Part shown: in pieces, positions 36,539 through 44,827 of the stretch
How the letters are laid out: each line of letters starts with the position of its first letter
How positions within the stretch are numbered: the first letter of the stretch is position 1
From: Sphingopyxis sp. LC363
Lineage (GTDB): Bacteria > Pseudomonadota > Alphaproteobacteria > Sphingomonadales > Sphingomonadaceae
Direction: 5' to 3'
Assembly (NCBI RefSeq): GCF_000756385.1
Contig: NZ_JNFC01000014.1
Coordinates: forward strand, 1 to 64,000
Length of the DNA stretch: 64,000 nt
Position numbers and translations under genes: made by a program
Notes under the pieces: generated by a model
The model's input: the letters and a program-made list of their open reading frames with translations, nothing else
Databases searched by the model: none
What the model was told of the DNA's origin: nothing

Positions 36539-37900
36539 ATGGCTATCGAGAAACTCCTGATCGCCAACCGCGGCGAGATCGCGCTGCGCATCCATCGTGC
36601 GTGCCACGAAATGGGCATCAAGACGGTCGCGGTCCATTCGACCGCCGACACCGACGCGATGCACGTCCGCCTCGCCGACGAGGCGGTGTGCATCGGCCCG
36701 CCCGCGGCAAAGGACAGCTATCTCAACATTCCCGCGATCATCGCGGCGGCCGAAATCACCGGCGCCGACGCGATCCACCCGGGTTACGGCTTCCTGTCGG
36801 AAAACGAGCGTTTCGCCGAGATCATCGAAGCGCATAATATGGTCTTCGTCGGGCCGAAGCCCGAGCATATCCGCACGATGGGCGACAAGGTCGAGGCGAA
36901 GCGTACCGCGGTGGCACTCGGCCTTCCGGTCGTTCCGGGCTCTCCCGGTGCCGTCACCTTCAGCGAGGAAACCAAAAAGCTCGCCAAGGAAATCGGCTAT
37001 CCGGTGCTGATCAAGGCCGCCTCGGGCGGCGGCGGGCGCGGCATGAAGGTCGTCCCCGACGAGGACAGCCTCGAAAGCCTGATGGGACAGGCTTCCTCCG
37101 AAGCGGCGGCCGCCTTCGGCGACCCGACCGTTTACATGGAAAAATATCTCGGCAACCCGCGCCACATCGAATTTCAGGTGTTCGGCGACGGCAACGGCAA
37201 CGCGATCCATTTGGGCGAGCGCGACTGCTCGCTCCAGCGGCGGCACCAGAAGGTGCTCGAAGAAGCGCCTTCGCCGATCATCTCGGCCGACGAACGCGCG
37301 CGCATGGGCAAGGTCTGCGCCGACGCGATGGCGGCGATGGGCTATCGCGGCGCCGGCACGATCGAATTCCTGTGGGAAAATGGCGAATTCTTCTTCATCG
37401 AGATGAACACCCGCATCCAGGTCGAACATCCGGTGACCGAGATGATCACCGGTTTCGACCTCGTTCGCGAACAGATCCGCATCGCGGGCGGCGCGGGGCT
37501 TTCGGTCAAACAGGAAGACCTCGAATTTCGCGGCCATTCGATCGAATGCCGCATCAATGCCGAGGATCCGCGCAGCTTCCTGCCCTCGCCGGGCAAGGTG
37601 ACGAGCTATCACGCCGCGGGCGGCATGCACGTCCGCGTCGATAGCGGGCTCTACGCCGGCTATTCGATCCCGCCCTATTACGACAGCATGATCGGCAAGC
37701 TGATCGTCTATGGCCGCAGCCGCGAAAGCTGCATGATGCGGATGCGCCGCGCGCTCGAGGAAATGGTGATCGGCGGGGTCAAGACGAACATCCCGCTCCA
37801 TCAGGCCTTGCTCGCCGACCCCGACGTCATCCACGGCGACTATACGATCAAGTGGCTCGAGGAATGGCTGGCGCGGCAGGATGAGGAGGCCGGGGCTTAG
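36539..37900 (+). CDS. accC: Acetyl-CoA carboxylase biotin carboxylase subunit
   Basis: A 453-residue ATP-grasp enzyme that carboxylates biotin on AccB. Features are [12 protein letters not shown], the glycine-rich loop [46 protein letters not shown] and the C-terminal domain. The length is typical. It is co-transcribed with accB. A short palindromic element C lies between its stop and the L,D-transpeptidase gene. Confidence 0.98.
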   Translation: MAIEKLLIANRGEIALRIHRACHEMGIKTVAVHSTADTDAMHVRLADEAVCIGPPAAKDSYLNIPAIIAAAEITGADAIHPGYGFLSENERFAEIIEAHNMVFVGPKPEHIRTMGDKVEAKRTAVALGLPVVPGSPGAVTFSEETKKLAKEIGYPVLIKAASGGGGRGMKVVPDEDSLESLMGQASSEAAAAFGDPTVYMEKYLGNPRHIEFQVFGDGNGNAIHLGERDCSLQRRHQKVLEEAPSPIISADERARMGKVCADAMAAMGYRGAGTIEFLWENGEFFFIEMNTRIQVEHPVTEMITGFDLVREQIRIAGGAGLSVKQEDLEFRGHSIECRINAEDPRSFLPSPGKVTSYHAAGGMHVRVDSGLYAGYSIPPYYDSMIGKLIVYGRSRESCMMRMRRALEEMVIGGVKTNIPLHQALLADPDVIHGDYTIKWLEEWLARQDEEAGA

Positions 37901-37909
37901 CTACATCCC

Positions 37910-37967
37910 GTCACCCCGGCGAAGGCCGGGGTCCCGCCGTCGAGATTCCGGCCTCCGCCGGAATGAC
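37910..37967. repeat. Element C repeat (GTCACCCCGGCGAAGGCCGG type)
   Basis: 58 bp built from two palindromes, ACCCCGGCGAAGGCCGGGGT and ATTCCGGCCTCCGCCGGAAT, within GTCA...TGAC ends. Related sequences lie at 60872-60965 and 63257-63282. Confidence 0.75.
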
Positions 37968-38045
37968 AAAGGAAGTTTTGACCTGCGACGGAGCGTGCTC
38001 CGCGTCACTTCCGCTAGCTCTTGTTTTTGGCTATGGGCTTTGACC

Positions 38046-39404
38046 ATGGCCAAAAACGCTCCCTTTTCCGCGCGTCCCGCTGCGCTCCTCCTCCTCCCGC
38101 TGACCCTGTTCGCGGTCCCTGCCTTCGCGCAAACCGAGGTGAAGGAGGATTCGGTGATCCTCCAGCCCGACAAGGTGAAGGATGACGCGCCCGTCGTCGC
38201 CGTGCAAATCGACATGCCGAGCTGGACCGAGGACAATGCGACCGCGCTGCTGAGCTTCATCGAAAAGGTCGGCGACGAGGGCCTGTTCGCCAAGGATTAT
38301 TATCCCGACGGCCTCGCCGCCGCGATCCTCGCCGACGATCAGGCGGCGCTCGACAAGGCCGCGACCGACCGCTTCCTGTTGCTCGCGACGCACCTGCGCG
38401 ACGGCCGGACGCCGAATGCCGCGCGCAAGCAATGGTTCATGACCGACAGCGACGGCGACAGCGAACCCCTGCTGTCGCTGCTCACGGCCGCGCTCGGCGC
38501 CGGAACGGTGCCCGAAACGCTCGCCAGCCTCGACCCCGTCCATCCCGATTTCGCGCTACTCAAGGCGTCGCTCAAGACGGCGAAAACGCCCGCCGAGGCC
38601 AATGCGATCCGCGTCAATATGGAACGCTGGCGCTGGATGCCGCGCAGCCTCGGCGAACGCTATGTCGTCAGCAACGTCCCCGAATATGTCACGCGCGTCG
38701 TCCACGGCGGCACGACCATCGCCACGCACAAGGCCGTCGTCGGCAAGAATTCGACCCCGACGCCGCAATTGAACCCGATGGCGACCGGCATCATCGTCAA
38801 CCCCACTTGGACGCTGCCGCGCAGCATCATCAACGAGGGCATCGGCGCGACGATCGCGCGCAACCCCGCCTCGGCGCGCGCGCAGGGCTATACCTGGACG
38901 GGCAGCGGCAAGACGCTGTCGGTGGTGCAGCAGCCGGGGGCGAACAATGCGCTCGGCGTGATGAAGATGGAAATGCTCAACGAGCATGCGATCTACCTTC
39001 ACGACACCCCCTCGAAGGGCGCGTTCAACGCCGCGGCGCGCGCGTTCAGCCACGGCTGCATCCGCACCGAGCGCGCGCTGCACTTCTCGGGCCTGATGGC
39101 GGTGATGTTCGCGGGGAGAAGCCCCGAGGAATTCGGCGAGGCGATCGCGAGCGGCAAGACGACGCGCTTCGGCTTCGACCAGCCCTTCCCCGTCTATGTC
39201 GCCTATTGGACGATGGTTCCCGACGGCAAGGGCGGCGTGAAAAAGCTCGCCGACATCTATGGCCGCGACGCGCCGGTGGTGGCGAGCTTCGCCAAGCCCG
39301 GCCGCCCGACCGCGACGATCATCGCGCCCGAGCCGCCGCCGGTCGTCCCGACGATCCCCACCGCCGCGCGCGTGACGACGCCCTCGACGAGTGGGATTTA
39401 TTGA
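38046..39404 (+). CDS. Exported L,D-transpeptidase (YkuD, YcbB-like)
   Basis: A 452-residue exported protein: signal peptide (LLLLPLTLFAVPAFA), an N-terminal region of ~180 residues, and a YkuD domain from about residue 200 (RYVVSNVPEYVTRVV, then HDTPSKGAFNAAARAFSHGCIRTE, shown in parts as HDTPSKGAF and SHGCIR with the catalytic Cys). The layout resembles YcbB/LdtD, which makes 3-3 cross-links in peptidoglycan. The tail is Pro-rich. The ATG at 38046 marks the signal peptide; the frame upstream contains a repeat. It is convergent with a second, different L,D-transpeptidase. Confidence 0.9.
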   Translation: MAKNAPFSARPAALLLLPLTLFAVPAFAQTEVKEDSVILQPDKVKDDAPVVAVQIDMPSWTEDNATALLSFIEKVGDEGLFAKDYYPDGLAAAILADDQAALDKAATDRFLLLATHLRDGRTPNAARKQWFMTDSDGDSEPLLSLLTAALGAGTVPETLASLDPVHPDFALLKASLKTAKTPAEANAIRVNMERWRWMPRSLGERYVVSNVPEYVTRVVHGGTTIATHKAVVGKNSTPTPQLNPMATGIIVNPTWTLPRSIINEGIGATIARNPASARAQGYTWTGSGKTLSVVQQPGANNALGVMKMEMLNEHAIYLHDTPSKGAFNAAARAFSHGCIRTERALHFSGLMAVMFAGRSPEEFGEAIASGKTTRFGFDQPFPVYVAYWTMVPDGKGGVKKLADIYGRDAPVVASFAKPGRPTATIIAPEPPPVVPTIPTAARVTTPSTSGIY

Positions 39405-39438
39405 GCGGGGTCAGCTAGCGACCGGAAGCGGCCGTTAT

Positions 39439-39573
39439 ATCCTCCCTGCGGCGAAGCCGCGGGGAGCGGGACCGCGCCCGCAGGGCGTGGTGGAGGGGCC
39501 GCGACGGTAGCGCAATAGCCCCTTCGTCAGTGCTTCGCGCTGCCACCTCCCCATGGCTTCGCCACAGGGAGGA
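39439..39573. repeat. Element A, copy 7
   Basis: 135 bp. The left arm has drifted (GCGGCGAAGCCGCGGGGAG); the right arm CCCCATGGCTTCGCCACAGG is intact but ends GGAGGAG instead of GGAGGAT. It lies between the convergent L,D-transpeptidase genes. Confidence 0.88.
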
Positions 39574-39603
39574 GCTTAGGGCAGTTCCCCACCCTTTCGC
39601 CGC

Positions 39604-40350
39604 TTAATCCGCGGTCGTCGGCAGCGTCCCGCTGAACGTACTCGCGCGCCGCAGATTTTCGGTTCCCGGCAGCGGGTCGGCGGGCGGCAGCTGGAACGGC
39701 GTCGGCGTCGGCGGATGCGCGCTCAGCCGGTCGGCGAAGAGCAGTCGGCCGGGCCCCAGCTTGTAGAGGATCATCGGCAGCAGTTCCTCGCCGAACACGA
39801 AGCAGCCCTCGCTGCGCCCGAGCTTGCCCTGCGTCGCGATCAGTGCCGGGTCGGCGTACCAGGCGCCGTGCACGACGATCGCGCGCTGGTCGGCGGTATA
39901 ATTGTCGGGCTCCAGCCCCGCGAGGCGCATCGACGATCCGTTCGCGCCCCAATAATAGTCGCTGGTGCGATAGGCGCCGCGCGAAGTCGCAAGGCTGCCG
40001 ACGCGGCTCGAAAAGCTCTTGAGCCAGCCGTCGTGCTGCGGATCCGATCCGCGCCCGTGCGTCACCGGGAACATGTCGATCTTGCCCGCGACCATGTCGA
40101 CCAAAGCGAAACGCGGGCGCGACGAGGGCAGGCCGAAATCGACGACGCCGACGCGGTCGGTCTGCGGGATATTGCGCGCCTGCATCGCAAGCTGCTTCTT
40201 CGCGACGGCGAGATAGTCGACCGGCGGGGGCAATGGCGCCACCGGTTGCTGGACCCAGTTCGGAAGCTGCGCGCGCGTCGGAACGGCGGCCAGCGCCCCC
40301 GCTCCCGCGATCCCGGCGAGCAGCCTTCTGCGATCGATCAATTCATTCAC
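39604..40350 (-). CDS. Murein L,D-transpeptidase catalytic-domain protein (YkuD-like)
   Basis: About 248 residues from a GTG at 40350. The N-terminus (DRRRLLAGIAGAGALAAVPTRA) looks like a twin-arginine signal peptide. The catalytic part has VVHGAWYAD and LGRSEGCFVF, matching murein L,D-transpeptidase catalytic-domain family proteins, where the Cys acts on the stem peptide. The start is uncertain: the frame is open upstream to 40428 and other starts exist. It faces the YcbB-like enzyme at 38046, giving two structurally different L,D-transpeptidases end to end. Confidence 0.8.
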   Translation of the reverse strand: MNELIDRRRLLAGIAGAGALAAVPTRAQLPNWVQQPVAPLPPPVDYLAVAKKQLAMQARNIPQTDRVGVVDFGLPSSRPRFALVDMVAGKIDMFPVTHGRGSDPQHDGWLKSFSSRVGSLATSRGAYRTSDYYWGANGSSMRLAGLEPDNYTADQRAIVVHGAWYADPALIATQGKLGRSEGCFVFGEELLPMILYKLGPGRLLFADRLSAHPPTPTPFQLPPADPLPGTENLRRASTFSGTLPTTAD

Positions 40351-40520
40351 TTGCAACCCAACCCCGCATTGGCCGCCTTTGGCGATCCCTCGACTTCGCA
40401 TAAGTCGTGTGTCGGCCGCGAAAGGCAAGCTGGTGGTTCCCCTTCATGCGGGAAGATGTGCCATATATGCCATGAATAGCGCGTTTACGCCGCGGTAAGG
40501 CTGCGTTAGGACGCCATTCC

Positions 40521-40865
40521 ATGAAAGCGACCATCTGGCACAACCCCGCATGCGGCACCTCGCGCAAGACGCTGGCGATTCTCGAAGAGACGCCGGGCGT
40601 CGAGCTCACCGTCGTCGAATATCTCAAAAATCCCTATAGCGCCGGCAAGCTGCGCCAGCTCTTCGCCGACGCTGGCCTCACCGCGCGCGACGCGCTGCGC
40701 CTGCGCGGCACCGACGCCGAAGAGCGCGGCCTGAAGGACGCGAGCGAGGACGAGATCATCGCCGCTATGGCGACCAACCCCGCCTATGTCGAGCGCCCGA
40801 TCGTCGAAACCGACAAGGGCGTGCGCCTGTGCCGTCCGCAGGATGTGGTGCGCGAAATTCTCTAG
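40521..40865 (+). CDS. arsC: ArsC family protein (arsenate reductase, glutaredoxin type)
   Basis: A 114-residue thioredoxin-fold protein with [17 protein letters not shown] (active Cys12), VVEYLKNP and YVERPIVE. These match glutaredoxin-coupled ArsC, which reduces arsenate; some family members act as Spx-like or general reductases, and no ars genes are nearby, so arsenate reduction is inferred. The 3' end overlaps convergent recF by four bases. Confidence 0.9.
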   Translation: MKATIWHNPACGTSRKTLAILEETPGVELTVVEYLKNPYSAGKLRQLFADAGLTARDALRLRGTDAEERGLKDASEDEIIAAMATNPAYVERPIVETDKGVRLCRPQDVVREIL

Positions 40866-41971
40866 CCCGCGGCGATCCGCCCGCCCGCGACGCGAAAGCG
40901 CGTAGCGGGGCCGGGCATGGCGTCGAACAGCGCCGCCTCGGTCCCGGTAAGCCACGCCTGGCCGCCTTGCCCGGCGAGTCGATCATAGAGCGCGGCGCGG
41001 CGCAGCGGGTCGAGATGCGCGGCGACCTCGTCGAGCAACAGGAGCGGACGCCTCTCTCTGGCGCGCGCGACGCAGTCGCTGTGCGCGAGGATCAGCGAGA
41101 GCAGCATCGCCTTTTGCTCGCCGGTCGAGCAGCGCGCCGCCGCGCGGCCCGTCGCGGCATGGACGGCGTCGAGGTCGTCGCGATGCGGCCCGGCGGTCGC
41201 GCGGCCCGCGGCGGCGTCGATCCGCCGGCGCGACGCGAACAACGCCTTCAACGTATCGGCCGCATACGGCGCGGCGCGCGCCTTGCCGTCGCTGTCGACG
41301 AGCGTCAGCAACGGGCGGGCGAAGGGCGCGTCGGGCTGGCCCGCGAGTTCGGCCGACAGCCCCGCGAGCATCGCCTGCCGCGCGGCGTCGATCGCGGCGC
41401 CATGCTCGGCGAGCTGTGCCTCGAGGCTGGCGAGCCATTGCTGGTCGGCACCGGCGGGGTCGGCGAGCAGCTTGCCGCGCGCGCGTAGCGCCGCTTCATA
41501 ACGATTGCCGTGCTGCGCGTGGCGCGGGTCGAGCGCGAGCACGAGCCGGTCGAGGAAGCGGCGCCGATTCCCCGCGCTCTCGACGAACAGCCGGTCCATC
41601 GCGGGGGTCAGCCACAGCACCGCCAGCCATTCGCCGAGCGCCGTCGCCGCGGCGGGGGCGCCGTTGATGCGCACGATCCGCCGCCCCGGCTGCGCGGGCT
41701 CCATTCCCGTCCCCAGCGCGACGGGGGGCAGGTCGGCGCCCGCCTGAACCTCGGCAAAGACGGCAAAGCCGCCGCTCGCTCCGTCGCGCACCATGTCCGC
41801 CAACGGCGCGCGGCGCAGCCCGCGCCCCGGCGCGAGCAGCGAGACCGCCTCCAATATATTGGTCTTGCCCGCGCCATTGTCGCCGTAGAGCGCGACGAGT
41901 CCCGGCCCGGCCGCCATGTCCGCGGCGGCATGATTGCGAAAATCGGTCAGCGATAGGCGGGTCAGCGTCAT
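40862..41971 (-). CDS. recF: DNA replication and repair protein RecF
   Basis: A 369-residue SMC-like ATPase that helps load RecA at gaps. It shows LSLTDFRNH, Walker [35 protein letters not shown] and the C-terminal signature/Walker B region [17 protein letters not shown], then [11 protein letters not shown]. The length is standard. It lies outside a dnaA-dnaN context. It is divergent from a sigma-54-driven unit at 42.1 kb. Confidence 0.96.
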   Translation of the reverse strand: MTLTRLSLTDFRNHAAADMAAGPGLVALYGDNGAGKTNILEAVSLLAPGRGLRRAPLADMVRDGASGGFAVFAEVQAGADLPPVALGTGMEPAQPGRRIVRINGAPAAATALGEWLAVLWLTPAMDRLFVESAGNRRRFLDRLVLALDPRHAQHGNRYEAALRARGKLLADPAGADQQWLASLEAQLAEHGAAIDAARQAMLAGLSAELAGQPDAPFARPLLTLVDSDGKARAAPYAADTLKALFASRRRIDAAAGRATAGPHRDDLDAVHAATGRAAARCSTGEQKAMLLSLILAHSDCVARARERRPLLLLDEVAAHLDPLRRAALYDRLAGQGGQAWLTGTEAALFDAMPGPATRFRVAGGRIAAG

Positions 41972-42077
41972 TCTGAATCGCGCCTACCGCAGCGCATCGG
42001 GCGAAGCCAGCCCATCGCGCCCTGATCCGGCATAGAAATTTTTCCGACGAACGGGAATTTTCACCATCTTGGCGCAT

Positions 42078-42092
42078 ATTTCGCGCTGAAAT
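42078..42092. promoter_or_regulatory. Possible enhancer palindrome for the second sigma-54 unit
   Basis: ATTTCGCGCTGAAAT has 5-base inverted arms and near-palindromic centre, about 80 bases upstream of the start site predicted from the sigma-54 promoter at 42140. It does not match the TTGGC-N2-GCCAA site near pspF, so shared PspF binding is unproven. Confidence 0.3.
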
Positions 42093-42139
42093 AAAATTTC
42101 TGGAACCAAAAAACCGCGCTTAACCGCCAATGAATGAAA

Positions 42140-42156
42140 TTGGCACGGTCCCTGCA
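42140..42156 (+). promoter_or_regulatory. Sigma-54 promoter of the PspC-like unit
   Basis: TTGGCACGGTCCCTGCA has GG (42142-42143) and GC (42154-42155) ten bases apart, and differs from the psp promoter at 13801 in only three positions of the spacer. Transcription should start near 42167, ahead of the small gene at 42213. Confidence 0.85.
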
Positions 42157-42212
42157 CCACCTCCGGCATCCACCGGATGGTCCGGATGGAAGGTTCAAGG
42201 AAGGAAAATATC

Positions 42213-42341
42213 ATGGCCCATTTCAACGTCGAATCGTTCAAGAGCTACGCGATCGCTGGTGTTGCCTCGCTCTACTGCTCGCTGATGTTCCTCGCCGCTG
42301 TCGGCCCGAACGCTGCGCATTTCGGCGGGCTGGTCGCCTGA
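42213..42341 (+). CDS. 42-residue hydrophobic protein of the second sigma-54 unit
   Basis: The ATG at 42213 follows AAGGAAGG and lies about 46 bases after the predicted sigma-54 start site. It encodes a 42-residue protein: MAHFNVESFKSYAIAGVASL, then a hydrophobic CSLMFLAAVG segment and NAAHFGGLVA. It probably spans or binds the membrane. Its place (first cistron, just behind a sigma-54 promoter, before a PspC-domain gene) mirrors the 56-residue protein at 13876; both combine an aromatic/hydrophobic helix with an Ala/Gly-rich tail, but alignment is weak. No family is recognised. Confidence 0.65.
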   Translation: MAHFNVESFKSYAIAGVASLYCSLMFLAAVGPNAAHFGGLVA

Positions 42342-42364
42342 CCAGCCGCCCCACTCCCAAAACG

Positions 42365-42380
42365 CCGGCCAAAAGGCCGG
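42365..42380 (+). other. Hairpin between the small protein and PspC-like gene
   Basis: CCGGCC-AAAA-GGCCGG forms a 6-bp stem without a following T-run. It lies after the first cistron, as the terminator does in the psp operon, but should not terminate by itself. Confidence 0.5.
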
Positions 42381-42396
42381 GATCGAAAGGAAAGAA

Positions 42397-42576
42397 ATGA
42401 ACCAGGGTTTTCGCAAGAATCGCCGTAACGGGATGATCTTCGGCGTCTGCGCCGGGATGGCGGACCAGTTCGGCATCGATGTCTTGTGGACGCGCATCGC
42501 CTTTGTCGCACTGACGCTCTTGGGCTTCGGCCTGCCTCTGCTGCTGTACCTCGCCGTCGCGATCCTCGCGCCATAG
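42397..42576 (+). CDS. Minimal PspC-domain protein
   Basis: A 59-residue protein that is essentially one PspC domain: RKNRRNGMIFGVCAGMADQFGIDVLWTRIAF (shown in parts as NGMIFGVCAGMADQFG and IDVLWTRIAF) followed by a membrane helix LLLYLAVAILAP. It aligns with the N-terminal half of PspC at 15101 (WSGVCAGIADYSGIDVLWVRVG) but lacks the C-terminal helix. The ATG at 42397 follows GAAAGGAAAG. Its own sigma-54 promoter and terminator make it a separate unit, probably in the PspF regulon. Confidence 0.85.
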   Translation: MNQGFRKNRRNGMIFGVCAGMADQFGIDVLWTRIAFVALTLLGFGLPLLLYLAVAILAP

Positions 42577-42641
42577 GACAGCCCGGGCTGGACGCTTTCG
42601 AAGCGCACAGTCGCACCGGCCCGCACATTCCCAAAGACCAG

Positions 42642-42673
42642 GGGCTCACCGGCCGGACCGGTGGGCCCTTTTC
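42642..42673 (+). terminator. Intrinsic terminator of the PspC-like unit
   Basis: GGGCTCACCGG and CCGGTGGGCCC form an 11-bp stem (one T-G wobble) with a 5-base loop, followed by TTTT. It lies 65 bases after the PspC-like stop and ends just before the convergent nudC stop. Confidence 0.78.
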
Positions 42674-42674
42674 A

Positions 42675-43541
42675 TTATGCCGCCCAGTCCTCGAGCAGAT
42701 AGCGCGCGATCGCCAGCGACGGCGGCGCCATGAAGGGCGCGCCCATGTCTCCGCCAAGCGCCGCGCGCACCTCGGCGCGGTCGACCCACATCGCCGCCTC
42801 GATCTCGGTCGTGTCGAGCGTCAGCGCCGGATCCTTCGCCACCGCGCGGCATCCGATCATCAGCGACGAGGGGAAGGGCCAGGGCTGGCTCGCCACATAG
42901 GAGACGTCCGAAACATGGATGCCCGCCTCCTCGAACAATTCGCGCGCGACCGCTTCTTCGAGCGATTCGCCGGGCTCGACAAAGCCCGCAAGCGCCGAGA
43001 AAAAGCCCGGCGGAAAGCCGCCCTGCCGCCCGACGAGAACGCGGCCCTCGAACTCGGCGAGCATGATCACGACCGGGTCGACGCGCGGGAAATGCTCGGC
43101 GTTGCAACTGCCGCAGCGCCGCCCCCAGCCGCCGCGGAACAGGTCGGTGGGCGATCCGCACACCGCGCAGAAACGGTGCCGTGCGTGCCAGTCGACGAGG
43201 CTGCGCGCGCCGCCATAGAGCGCGGCCTCCTCGGTCGACAGCAACGGCAGCAACCGCATCACCGTGCGCGAACGCGCGTCGATACGACCCCCCGCCGCTT
43301 CGCGCACGAAGCGCGGCGCGCCGGTATCGTCGATCCCGAGCAGCATCAGCGCGCGCTCGTCGGCGGGGTCGAGCGGCTCCCACAGCAACCCGCCGCTCGC
43401 CCCCGGAACAAAATCGATCCCGTCGAGCGTCAGGCAGGTCGCGCGCGGATCCGCCGCGGCGGCGGCGAACGCGGCCTCGTTCGTGCGCAACTGGTCGGCG
43501 CGGTCGAGCCGAGCGCCGGTAAAACCGAGCGGCAAGGGCAT
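42675..43541 (-). CDS. nudC: NAD(+) diphosphatase NudC (NADH pyrophosphatase / decapping)
   Basis: A 288-residue Nudix hydrolase. The zinc ribbon is CAVCGSPTD with RRCGSCNAEHFPR. The Nudix box is GFVEPGESLEEAVARELFEEAG (shown as GFVEPGESLEEA and RELFEEAG), followed by the NADH-type SQPWPFPSSLM. It hydrolyses NAD(H) and can remove NAD caps from RNA. ATG at 43541 overlaps the serine hydrolase stop by one base. It is the third gene of a mutY-serine hydrolase-nudC operon, a pairing of oxidised-base repair and nucleotide clean-up. Confidence 0.95.
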   Translation of the reverse strand: MPLPLGFTGARLDRADQLRTNEAAFAAAAADPRATCLTLDGIDFVPGASGGLLWEPLDPADERALMLLGIDDTGAPRFVREAAGGRIDARSRTVMRLLPLLSTEEAALYGGARSLVDWHARHRFCAVCGSPTDLFRGGWGRRCGSCNAEHFPRVDPVVIMLAEFEGRVLVGRQGGFPPGFFSALAGFVEPGESLEEAVARELFEEAGIHVSDVSYVASQPWPFPSSLMIGCRAVAKDPALTLDTTEIEAAMWVDRAEVRAALGGDMGAPFMAPPSLAIARYLLEDWAA

Positions 43542-44827
43542 CAGCTCGTCACATCCCTGAAGAAAGTCTCGCCGAACTTGCTCTGGAACGGCACCGCTTC
43601 GGGCGGCATGATCTGCGTATAGCCGGCGGCGCGATAGCCGAGCCCGCGGTGGACGAAACCGATCGTCCCCGCGGCGCCCGCCCAGCCGAAAATGCCTTCG
43701 CCGCCGGGCGAGGTCGGCAGCGACACGCGCCCGCCCGCGCCGAAACCCTGCCCGTCGATGAAGCTGCCCTTGCGGTCGACGCTGTCGGCGATCAGGTTCG
43801 ACATCGCAAGCCTTGCGGTTTCGGGTTTCATCACGCGCACCCCGCCCGTGGCGCCTTCCCCCAGCAGCATCGCAAGGAAGCGGTCGTAATCGCGCGCGCT
43901 CGACACCAGCCCGCCGCCGCCGAACGGATAGGGCGGGGGATCGAGATAGATCGAACTCGCGGCGGGGTCGAAGGGGATGAGCGCACCGCCGAACGGCGCA
44001 TAATTGCTCGTGAAGCGCGCGACGTCCTCCGCCTTCACCATGAACCCCGTGCTCGTCATGCCGAGCGGGCCGAACAGCCGCGCCTTCAGAAAGGCGTCGA
44101 ACGCCTGCCCCGACACGACCTCGATCAGCCGCCCCATCAGGTCGAGGCCGATCGAATAGCTCCATTTCGTCCCCGGTTCATAGACCAGCGGCAGCTCGGC
44201 GAGCCGGTCGGCCATGACGGCGAGGCTCGGCGCCGGCGTCACCTCGGCGAAACCGGGGATCGGCAGGCGGCTCGCCTGGCCGCCGACGATGCCCGCACGA
44301 TCATAGGCCGCCTTGATCGGCCCCTTCTGGATGATGTTGTAGCCGAGCCCCGCGGTATGGGTGAGCAATTGGCGCACCGTGATCGGGCCCCTCGCCGGGC
44401 GCACGTCGGTGATCGAACCGTCGGGGGTGTTCTGGACCTTCATATTGGCGAAGGCGGGCAGGAAATCGGCGATCGGCTGGTCGAGCGTCATCTTGCCGTC
44501 CTCGATCAGCAGCATCGCCGCGATCCCGGTGACCGGCTTGGTCATCGAATAAAGCCGCCACAACGTGTCGGGACCGACCGGCGTCGGCGACCCGTTCGAC
44601 TGCACCCCCGCGCCGATGAACACCGGCGCCTCCTGTCCCTTGCCGATCGCGGCGAGCGTGCCGGCGAGTTCGCGGCGGTCGACGAAGCCTTGGATGAACG
44701 CGCTGGTCGCGGGATAAAGCGCCGCGCCGTCGGCGCGCCATGCGAGCGCGACGCGCGGCAGCAGCGCGCCCGCGCCCGCCAGCGCCATTCCGCCCATCAA
44801 CGCGCGGCGCGAAACCATCATGTTCAT
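43541..44827 (-). CDS. Beta-lactamase family serine hydrolase, Tat-type signal
   Basis: A 428-residue class C beta-lactamase-fold protein. The N-terminus VSRRALMGGMALAGAGALLP looks like a twin-arginine signal. The nucleophile motif is SMTK (about residue 93), with the second motif YSIG near residue 224 and HTAG at about residue 157. Such proteins are usually esterases or peptidases rather than antibiotic-resistance enzymes; the substrate is unknown. Start overlaps the mutY stop (ATGA), and its stop overlaps the nudC start. Confidence 0.9.
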   Translation of the reverse strand: MNMMVSRRALMGGMALAGAGALLPRVALAWRADGAALYPATSAFIQGFVDRRELAGTLAAIGKGQEAPVFIGAGVQSNGSPTPVGPDTLWRLYSMTKPVTGIAAMLLIEDGKMTLDQPIADFLPAFANMKVQNTPDGSITDVRPARGPITVRQLLTHTAGLGYNIIQKGPIKAAYDRAGIVGGQASRLPIPGFAEVTPAPSLAVMADRLAELPLVYEPGTKWSYSIGLDLMGRLIEVVSGQAFDAFLKARLFGPLGMTSTGFMVKAEDVARFTSNYAPFGGALIPFDPAASSIYLDPPPYPFGGGGLVSSARDYDRFLAMLLGEGATGGVRVMKPETARLAMSNLIADSVDRKGSFIDGQGFGAGGRVSLPTSPGGEGIFGWAGAAGTIGFVHRGLGYRAAGYTQIMPPEAVPFQSKFGETFFRDVTS

